From NCBI RefSeq assembly GCF_001667375.1, contig NZ_LZIN01000094.1:1-64000 (forward strand): a DNA stretch of 64,000 nucleotides. Reading direction: 5' to 3'. Source of the stretch: Mycolicibacter sinensis (lineage in GTDB: Bacteria > Actinomycetota > Actinomycetes > Mycobacteriales > Mycobacteriaceae). Numbering within the stretch: position 1 is the first letter of the stretch; every line of letters starts with the position of its first letter. The translations under genes and the position numbers were made by a program. Below are positions 58,219 through 64,000 of the stretch, one piece after another. The notes under the pieces were generated by a model, which had not been told where the DNA came from, did no database searches, and saw only the letters and a program-made list of their open reading frames with translations.

Positions 58219-59931
58219 GTGAGCACGCTGGGACCTGACCAACGAGCACAAGCCTGGGAACGCCTCGGTGCCGAGCAGTTCGACGTGGTGGTGATCGGCG
58301 GCGGGGTGGTGGGCACCGGGTGTGCGCTGGACGCCGCCACCCGCGGCCTCAAGGTGGCGCTGGTGGAGGCCCGGGACTTCGCCGCCGGCACGTCGAGCCG
58401 CAGCTCGAAGATGTTCCACGGCGGCCTGCGCTACCTCGAACAGCTGGAGTTCGGGCTGGTGCGTGAGGCGCTGCACGAACGTGAGCTGTCGTTGACCACG
58501 CTGGCGCCGCACCTGGTCAAACCGCTGCCGTTCCTGTACCCGCTGACCAGCAGGTGGTGGGAGCGGCCGTATGTGGCCGCCGGCATCTTCCTCTACGACC
58601 AGCTGGGCGGAGCGAAATCGGTGCCCGCGCAACGGCACCTGACCCGCGCCGGCGCGCTGCGGCTGTGCCCGGGGCTGCGGCGCAGCGCGCTGATCGGCGG
58701 GATCCGCTACTACGACACTGTCGTCGACGACGCCCGCCACACCATGACCGTCGGGCGCACCGCGGCGCACTACGGGGCGGTCATCCGCACCTCTACCCAG
58801 GTGGTGGCGCTGCTGCGCGAGGGCGACCGGGTGACCGGGGTGAAGATCCGCGACTCCGAGGACGGCGCGACCACCGAGGTGCACGGGCACGTCGTGGTCA
58901 ACGCCACCGGGGTGTGGACCGATGAGATCCAGGCGCTGTCGCGCCAGCGCGGCCGGTTCCATGTGCGGGCCTCCAAGGGCGTGCACATCGTGGTGCCGCG
59001 GGACCGCATCGTGAGCGAGGCGGCGATCATCCTGCGCACCGAGAAGTCGGTGCTGTTCGTCATCCCGTGGGGCAGCCACTGGATCATCGGCACCACCGAC
59101 ACCGACTGGAATCTGGACCTGGCCCACCCGGCGGCCACCAAGGCCGACATCGACTATCTGCTGGCCAACGTCAACACCGCCCTGGCCACCCCGCTGTCGC
59201 ACGCCGACATCGAGGGCGTCTACGCCGGGCTGCGGCCGCTGCTGGCGGGGGAGAACGACGACACCTCCAAGCTGTCGCGTGAGCACGCGGTGGCCGTCCC
59301 CTCGCCCGGCCTGGTGGCCATCGCCGGCGGCAAGTACACCACCTATCGGGTGATGGCCGCCGACGCGATCGACGCCGCCGCCGAGTACATCCCGACCCGG
59401 GTGGCGCCGTCGATCACCGACAAAGTGCCACTGCTGGGCGCCGACGGCTACTTCGCGCTGGTCAACCAGGTCGAGCACGTCGGCGCGCAACAGGGCCTGC
59501 ACCCCTACCGGGTGCGTCACCTGCTGGACCGCTACGGCTCGCTGATCCACGATGTGCTGGCGACCGCGGAGGGCCGGCCGGAGCTGCTGGACCCGATCGC
59601 CGAGGCGCCCACCTATCTGAAGGTGGAGGTCGCCTACGCCGTCGTCGCCGAGGGCGCCCTGCATCTGGAGGACGTGCTGGCCCGGCGGACCCGGATCTCC
59701 ATCGAGTACGCCCACCGCGGAGTGAACTGTGCCCGCGAGGTCGCCGAGGTGATGGCGCCGGTGCTCGGCTGGGACGATGCCGCCGTCGATGCGGAGGTGG
59801 CCAACTACACCGCCCGGGTGGAGGCCGAGATCCTCTCGCAGGAACAGCCGGACGACGCCTCCGCGGACGCTTTGCGCGCGAGGGCGCCCGAAGCCAGGAC
59901 CGAGATTCTGGAGCCTATTCCGCTTCCATGA
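58219..59931 (+). CDS. glpD2: glycerol-3-phosphate dehydrogenase
   Basis: 570 residues. FAD-binding VVVIGGGVVGTGCALDAATRG, RSSKMFHGGLRYLEQ, and the late AIAGGKYTTYRVMA block. Membrane-associated enzyme passing electrons from glycerol-3-phosphate to quinone. GTG 58219 start, 64 bases after lpdA. Equivalent of Rv3302c. A C-terminal DUF-type helical domain is present and complete. Confidence 0.95.
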   Translation: MSTLGPDQRAQAWERLGAEQFDVVVIGGGVVGTGCALDAATRGLKVALVEARDFAAGTSSRSSKMFHGGLRYLEQLEFGLVREALHERELSLTTLAPHLVKPLPFLYPLTSRWWERPYVAAGIFLYDQLGGAKSVPAQRHLTRAGALRLCPGLRRSALIGGIRYYDTVVDDARHTMTVGRTAAHYGAVIRTSTQVVALLREGDRVTGVKIRDSEDGATTEVHGHVVVNATGVWTDEIQALSRQRGRFHVRASKGVHIVVPRDRIVSEAAIILRTEKSVLFVIPWGSHWIIGTTDTDWNLDLAHPAATKADIDYLLANVNTALATPLSHADIEGVYAGLRPLLAGENDDTSKLSREHAVAVPSPGLVAIAGGKYTTYRVMAADAIDAAAEYIPTRVAPSITDKVPLLGADGYFALVNQVEHVGAQQGLHPYRVRHLLDRYGSLIHDVLATAEGRPELLDPIAEAPTYLKVEVAYAVVAEGALHLEDVLARRTRISIEYAHRGVNCAREVAEVMAPVLGWDDAAVDAEVANYTARVEAEILSQEQPDDASADALRARAPEARTEILEPIPLP

Positions 59932-60007
59932 ACTGACCTGGATTACGGCTGGAACTGCGTCCCCGAAAAATCCGTGCGTTTAGTCTGAAATCATAGTTAA
60001 CATATGT

Positions 60008-60036
60008 TTGACAGTTGTTTTGAGGGCCATTACTTT
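60008..60036 (+). promoter_or_regulatory. sigma-A-type promoter before the first exported paralogue
   Basis: TTGACA (60008-60013), 17-base spacer, TACTTT (60031-60036). The surrounding 100 bases are clearly more AT-rich than the window average. It lies about 55 bases before ATG 60091 and argues against the longer frame that opens at 60004. Confidence 0.65.
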
Positions 60037-60090
60037 CCACCCAATCAGCTGGATCACATGGGGGATCCGGGTACCGGGAAGGTGTGGTCC

Positions 60091-61134
60091 ATGTCGGCTC
60101 TTTTGGGGGTGGCGCGTCCGCACGCGCTGGCATTGAAGGGCGGCACTCTGGCCGCGGCCACCGTTCTTGCCGGCGCCGGGCTCCTCGGTGTCGCGGCGGT
60201 CGGGACGGAGCTGTCGGGTGCGCCGTTCGCCGCGGGCCGGCAGCACGTGGAGCTGGTGGCATTCCCGACGTTCGCCGAGAGCCTGCAGTCCCTGCTCAAT
60301 GACATGGGAATGGGCGACCTCAACGCGGTACTGGGCGGGTTCGGCAGCTTTAACGTCGATTCGACGGTGTCGCAGTTCCTGGCATCCCTGAACCCCGACG
60401 GCATCACCCTGAACGGTCTGACCAACATCTTCGGCATCTCGCTGACCGAACCGCTCTACAGTGCCACCGCCCAATCCCTGCTCGGTTTCGGCAGCGACTG
60501 GCTGGTGAACGGCGTGCCGATCGGCAACCTCGACCTCGGCGACTTGATCGATGTCGCGCTTGGTGCCGGCGCCGGCGAGCATTCGCTGACCGACCTGGCA
60601 AGTGCGGTGGGCCTGGGCTCGATGCTGAGTCAGTACGGGAGCCTGATTACCGCGCTGGGTCTGGAGAACCTGAACGTGCTCAATTGTGGAGCCTTGGGCC
60701 TCGTCTGCAGCAACCCTGACCTGACGCTCAACAGCTCGTTGGTCGACTGGCTGAGTGGGCTGACGGGGGTCCCCACCACCGATGTCACGAAGTACGTCGG
60801 CCTTATCAACCCCACTCACACGGTCCTGCCGAATACCGCCACCACCCTGGGCCAGTACCTGCACACCCTTCCGGTCAGCGACACCAACAGCACAACCATG
60901 GACAACGCGACGCTGGGCCTGCTGTTCAACCTGACGCCGGGCCAGACCTGGGATCAGTACGTCTCCAACTTCCCGTTCGGTGGGACGCTGCTGGACCCCT
61001 CCGGCGAAATCTGGGGCGACCAGACGCTGGGCACCTTGTTGACCAGCTTCCTGCCGGATGACAGCACCCTGACGATCACCGGCGACACCCCGATCACCGA
61101 CGTCCTCGAGGCCTTCGGCCTGTTCAACTGGTAG
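60091..61134 (+). CDS. exported protein of unknown family, paralogue A
   Basis: 347 residues. A hydrophobic segment (GGTLAAATVLAGAGLLGVAAV, about residues 17-37) is followed by the mature region. Common with paralogue B: the FPTFAESLQSLLNDMG start motif, short units rich in Gly, Leu and Asp (LGDLIDVALGAG), and a C-terminal block from WDQYVSNFPFGGTLLDPSG through TDVLEAFGLF. Two cysteines (NCGALGLVCS) occur in the middle. I do not recognise the family; it is not PE or PPE. ATG 60091 has GGAAGG upstream and a consensus promoter. Followed by a strong terminator. Confidence 0.82.
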   Translation: MSALLGVARPHALALKGGTLAAATVLAGAGLLGVAAVGTELSGAPFAAGRQHVELVAFPTFAESLQSLLNDMGMGDLNAVLGGFGSFNVDSTVSQFLASLNPDGITLNGLTNIFGISLTEPLYSATAQSLLGFGSDWLVNGVPIGNLDLGDLIDVALGAGAGEHSLTDLASAVGLGSMLSQYGSLITALGLENLNVLNCGALGLVCSNPDLTLNSSLVDWLSGLTGVPTTDVTKYVGLINPTHTVLPNTATTLGQYLHTLPVSDTNSTTMDNATLGLLFNLTPGQTWDQYVSNFPFGGTLLDPSGEIWGDQTLGTLLTSFLPDDSTLTITGDTPITDVLEAFGLFNW

Positions 61135-61155
61135 CGGAATTTCGCTCTGCCCCTC

Positions 61156-61187
61156 GGCACCCGGCCATCCGGCCGGGTGCCTTTTTT
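61156..61187 (+). terminator. intrinsic terminator after paralogue A
   Basis: Perfect hairpin GGCACCCGGCC-AT-CC-GGCCGGGTGCC followed by TTTTTT, a classic Rho-independent terminator and uncommon in this GC-rich genome. Confidence 0.92.
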
Positions 61188-61631
61188 GTAACCGTCGTAC
61201 CGCTCGAAATAAGGATGCGCTTGCTTTGCTAGCAATTTGCTAACCGCGCCGTGCGTATTTCGCTCGTAGACCCGCATTCGTTGGTATTTGCAGGCCGTAT
61301 AATTCATACCGTTTGACCGTTATTCTGGAGGGTTTACGCTATATCGTATTGCGCTGGAACGTAGTCATTCGGCCGGCCTGCAATACCTAGAGAAAGCTGA
61401 GTGATTCGTCCTTTCACGGCGGTTAGCGGTTTGGCACTACGGCCCGGCCCACTGATACGGAGTTGCGCTATCTATAGTTCGTGAGCTGGGAAGTTGCTGC
61501 TAGCATCAGTTGCTGACGCACGCGAAAGACTTTGGCGGCCAAGTTGACACGAGGCTGAGTACACAATAAGTTAACGTTCGTTGTAAGAAGCACCACCTGA
61601 TTTAGTTCGATCCCTGAAGGGGGCCTGTTAC
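61188..61631. other. AT-richer intergenic interval with a promoter at its end
   Basis: About 440 bases with no convincing gene on either strand. The composition is visibly more AT-rich than neighbouring genes. The only clear signal is a promoter at 61544-61572: TTGACA, 17-base spacer, TAAGTT, leading to an AGGGGG ribosome site and ATG 61632. The rest may be a long upstream control region or remnant sequence; I see no tRNA, riboswitch core or repeat in it. Confidence 0.6.
61544..61572 (+). promoter_or_regulatory. sigma-A-type promoter before the second exported paralogue
   Basis: TTGACA (61544-61549), spacer of 17, TAAGTT (61567-61572), about 60 bases before the start codon of paralogue B. 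Same layout as before paralogue A. Confidence 0.7.
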
Positions 61632-62540
61632 ATGTCCACTCTTTCCATTACCGCGCCGATGGGGACGCGCGGATTCATGACTAAAGCCGGCGCACTTACT
61701 GCCGGTACCGCCTTAGCTGGCGCGGCGGTGTTCGGCGGCGTCGCAGTTGCTCCGACGGTTGCCAACGGCATCACCGCGTCGGTGCAGCGCGACTACGTGC
61801 TGACGGCCGACTTCCCGACTTTCACCGAGAGCCTGCAGACGCTGCTGGACACCCTCGGCTTCGGCAACATGGGCCAGGTGCTGGGTCTGTTCGGCGACGG
61901 CATCAGCACCACCTCGAGCCTCGCTGACCTGCTAGCTGCGCTGAACCCGGACAACGTGTCGCTGGACACGGTCACCGGCGGACTGCTGTCGACCGACCTC
62001 ACCGCGCTGCTCAACGATGTGCAGCTTCCAATCGGCGGCGGCGCCACCGCCCCCCTGGGCGACGTGCCGATCGATCAGTTGATCGGTGGCTTCATCGGCG
62101 GCGCCGGCGCCAACACGAGCATCGGTGACCTGCTCGGCTTCTTCGGCCTGGGTTCCTACGCCGGCCTGCTGGACCTGCCCATGCTCGGCCTGTCGCCCGA
62201 CGACACGCTGGCCAGCCTGCTCGACAGCATGCTGGGCATCGGCGCCACGACCTCGATCAACGACCTGCTGGACGCGAACGGGATGACCGACGCCACCATC
62301 GCGAGCCTGCTGGGCATCACTCCGGACCAGCTCGGCGCCGGATGGGACCAGTTCGTGGACGGCATCACGCTTGGCGGCACCCTGAGCGACCCGGAAGGCA
62401 CCGGGCACCTGGGCGAGGAGACGTTGAGCGCCTTGCTGACCAGCCTGCTCGGCACCGATGCCACCGCGGTCACCGACTCCACCACGCTGACCGATTTCCT
62501 GGGCGACCTGGGCATCTTCAGCATGTTCGGCCTCGGCTGA
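61632..62540 (+). CDS. exported protein of unknown family, paralogue B
   Basis: 302 residues. Hydrophobic N-terminal segment (GALTAGTALAGAAVFGGVAV, about residues 20-40). The mature part starts with FPTFTESLQTLLDTLG and consists of loosely repeated Gly/Leu/Asp-rich units (IGDLLGFFGLGSYAGLL, INDLLDANGMTDATIASLLG). It ends with WDQFVDGITLGGTLSDPEG and LSALLTSLLGTDATAVTDST, TLTDFLGDLGIFSMFG, matching paralogue A. No Cys in the mature part. Family unknown to me; an envelope or secreted structural protein is the most that can be suggested. Confidence 0.83.
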   Translation: MSTLSITAPMGTRGFMTKAGALTAGTALAGAAVFGGVAVAPTVANGITASVQRDYVLTADFPTFTESLQTLLDTLGFGNMGQVLGLFGDGISTTSSLADLLAALNPDNVSLDTVTGGLLSTDLTALLNDVQLPIGGGATAPLGDVPIDQLIGGFIGGAGANTSIGDLLGFFGLGSYAGLLDLPMLGLSPDDTLASLLDSMLGIGATTSINDLLDANGMTDATIASLLGITPDQLGAGWDQFVDGITLGGTLSDPEGTGHLGEETLSALLTSLLGTDATAVTDSTTLTDFLGDLGIFSMFGLG

Positions 62541-62567
62541 GTGGAGTAATCCACTAATACGGATAGG

Positions 62568-62610
62568 GACACATCGGCCACAACCCCCGACGGGTTGTGG
62601 CCGATGTGTC
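62568..62610. terminator. long perfect hairpin between paralogue B and the HNH gene
   Basis: Arms GACACATCGGCCACAACCC and GGGTTGTGGCCGATGTGTC, 19 base pairs with a 5-base loop, without a U tract. It separates convergent genes and should act in both directions. Confidence 0.85.
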
Positions 62611-62646
62611 GTTGGTGCGCAAGGGGATTCACGCACCCGGCCACCG

Positions 62647-63990
62647 CTACGGATGCTCGGGGTCGTCGCCGCCGTCGGCGCTGTCGCGCAGCAGTTTCTC
62701 CGGGTGGTGATAGCTGTTGGTGCGAGGCTGGCCGCGGTCGAGGTGCGCAGGGGGCAGCGTCTCGATCACCCCGTCGCCGCGCTTGCGGGTACGCCAGCCG
62801 CCGGATAGCAGCTGATGGTGCGGACCGCAGCGCAGCGTGAGGTCGTCGATGTCGGTGCGGCCGCTGCGTGCGAAATCGTCGTTGTGGTGCACCTCGGTGA
62901 GCAGGGCCGGCACCGGGCACCCGGGATGGGTGCAGCCGCGCTCCTTGGCGTAGAGCACCAAGCGCTGGCCGGGGTTGGCGAGCCGTTTGGCGTGGTACAG
63001 CGCGACTTCTTTGGCGCCGTCGTAGATCCGCAAGTAGTGGTGCGCTTCGGAGGCCAGCCGGATCACGTCGCGGAGCGGCAGCCAAGTACCGCCGGCGGTA
63101 ATCGCCTTGCCCGTCCCGGCGTACAGCTCCGCCAGGCTGACCGAGACGACCACGGTGGCCGGCAGCCCGTGATGGCTGCCCAGCTTGCCAGAGGACAGCA
63201 GGTCGGAGCTCATCGCCGCCAGCGCGTCGTGGTTGCGCTGGGCGACCGAGCGGCGGTCATTGTCGATCGCGGCCTGTGATGGGGTGCCGGATAGGCACGG
63301 GGTGTCGTCGTCCGGGTTGCACATGCCCGGAGCGGCCCAGTGGGCCAGCACCGCCTCCAGGGCGGCGCGGGCCTTCGGGTCGAGGTGGCCTTTGATCGCG
63401 GACATGCCGTCGCGGTCCTGGGGGCCGAGGGTGATGCCGCGTCGTTTGGCGCGTTGCTCTTTGTCGGTGTGGTTGCCGTCGGGGCGCAGGCAGTCGGCGA
63501 CTCGCTGGGCGAGTTTCGCAAGTTCGTCGGGCCGATGGTGCGCGGCCAAGTCGGTGAGATGCTGCTCGGCTTGGGTCAGCGTTCCCGCATCGATGCTGTC
63601 GGGGAGGTAGTCGAACAGGGCGCGGATCACCGCGATGTGCTCGGCCCCGAGTTGCCCTTTCCGTTGGGCGGTGGCCACCGCGGGCAGCACCGGAGCCAGG
63701 GGTTCGCCGGTCAAGGCGCGCCGCGGTCCCAGGTCGGCGGCCTCGTCGATGCGGCGCCCGGCCTCCCCGCGGGTGATGCCGAGTTCGTCGGCGAGCTCCC
63801 AGCGAGGTTTGCCGCCCAGTTCGGCGGGGTCGGTGGCGGCGACTTGGTTGACCAGCGGGTGCTCCACCGCGGGCAGCTGGCGGCGCAGCGTCTCGCAACG
63901 CCGTAGCAGTGCCAGGCATTCGCGTGGGGTCAGTGCCGAGAAGTCCAGGTCCAGGGCCCGATCCAGATCGGCCGAAAGAGCGTCGAACAC
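62647..63990 (-). CDS. DUF222/HNH endonuclease family protein (13E12-type repeat gene)
   Basis: 447 residues from GTG 63990, 10 bases from the window edge; the frame is open to the edge, so a start further out is possible. The DUF222 part spans most of the protein (ALTPRECLALLRRCETLRRQLP, ELADELGITRGEAGRRI). The C-terminal HNH motif is CTHPGCPVPALLTEVHHNDDFARSGRT, then LRCGPHHQLL. Such genes occur in many near-identical copies in mycobacteria (13E12 repeats) and behave like mobile or recombination-prone elements. No flanking direct repeat is visible here. Confidence 0.9.
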   Translation of the reverse strand: MFDALSADLDRALDLDFSALTPRECLALLRRCETLRRQLPAVEHPLVNQVAATDPAELGGKPRWELADELGITRGEAGRRIDEAADLGPRRALTGEPLAPVLPAVATAQRKGQLGAEHIAVIRALFDYLPDSIDAGTLTQAEQHLTDLAAHHRPDELAKLAQRVADCLRPDGNHTDKEQRAKRRGITLGPQDRDGMSAIKGHLDPKARAALEAVLAHWAAPGMCNPDDDTPCLSGTPSQAAIDNDRRSVAQRNHDALAAMSSDLLSSGKLGSHHGLPATVVVSVSLAELYAGTGKAITAGGTWLPLRDVIRLASEAHHYLRIYDGAKEVALYHAKRLANPGQRLVLYAKERGCTHPGCPVPALLTEVHHNDDFARSGRTDIDDLTLRCGPHHQLLSGGWRTRKRGDGVIETLPPAHLDRGQPRTNSYHHPEKLLRDSADGGDDPEHP

Positions 63991-64000
63991 CTCGACGATT

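Noticed and set aside
62647..63990. A complete insertion sequence around the HNH gene
   Set aside because: No transposase, terminal inverted repeats or target duplication are visible; the hairpin at 62568 serves better as a terminator.

Overview
This window comes from a high-GC actinobacterium of the genus Mycobacterium in the broad sense, outside the M. tuberculosis complex. The evidence is a PPE-PPW tail, PE-PPE-domain proteins, a DUF2563 protein, a DDN-type F420 enzyme, a 13E12-type HNH gene, frequent GTG starts, and a backbone (trpS-yhjD-nagA-sugI-dacB1, sigJ, sdhCDAB, cdd-deoA-add, Rv3311-like, upp-pmmB-deoD-amidohydrolase-Rv3304-lpdA-glpD2) in the order of M. tuberculosis Rv3336c-Rv3302c. 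No rRNA, tRNA, CRISPR array or complete insertion sequence was seen.

Region 1 (about 1-25,800) is a consolidated aerobic cobalamin locus. A four-gene minus-strand operon (lipoprotein binding protein, permease, ATPase fused to a FhuF-type 2Fe-2S reductase domain, and a conserved protein of unknown function) is joined throughout by 4-base stop/start overlaps and sits behind a cobalamin riboswitch. Back to back with it, a second, shorter cobalamin riboswitch precedes cobN-cobF-cobQ-cobK. A third precedes the minus-strand operon chlID-like/cobO/cobB-cobC fusion/cobD. cobL is on the plus strand, and cobM-cobIJ-cobH-cobG form another tightly overlapped minus-strand operon. CobG lacks the C-terminal cysteine cluster of its family. 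Together the genes cover corrin ring methylation, ring contraction, amidation, cobalt insertion (CobN with the ChlI/ChlD-like protein), adenosylation and aminopropanol attachment. CobS/CobT-type chelatase subunits and the late nucleotide-loop genes are not in the window.

Region 2 (about 25,800-38,650) holds an enoyl-CoA hydratase/TetR pair with a clear palindromic operator, trpS-yihY, DUF2563, a small GNAT, nagA-sugI, dacB1, a MazEF-like toxin-antitoxin pair, a strictosidine-synthase-like lactonase, and a redox/stress group around a SigJ-type ECF sigma factor.

Region 3 (about 38,650-47,400) holds sdhCDAB, the pyrimidine/purine salvage operon cdd-deoA-add, an LGFP lipoprotein and an Rv3311-like protein.

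Region 4 (about 47,500-64,000) opens with three tandem exported PE-PPE-domain serine hydrolases where M. tuberculosis has sapM. It continues with salvage and sugar-phosphate genes, lpdA and glpD2, and then two exported paralogous proteins of an unrecognised family, each with a near-consensus promoter and a strong hairpin after it, before a DUF222/HNH gene that runs close to the window edge.
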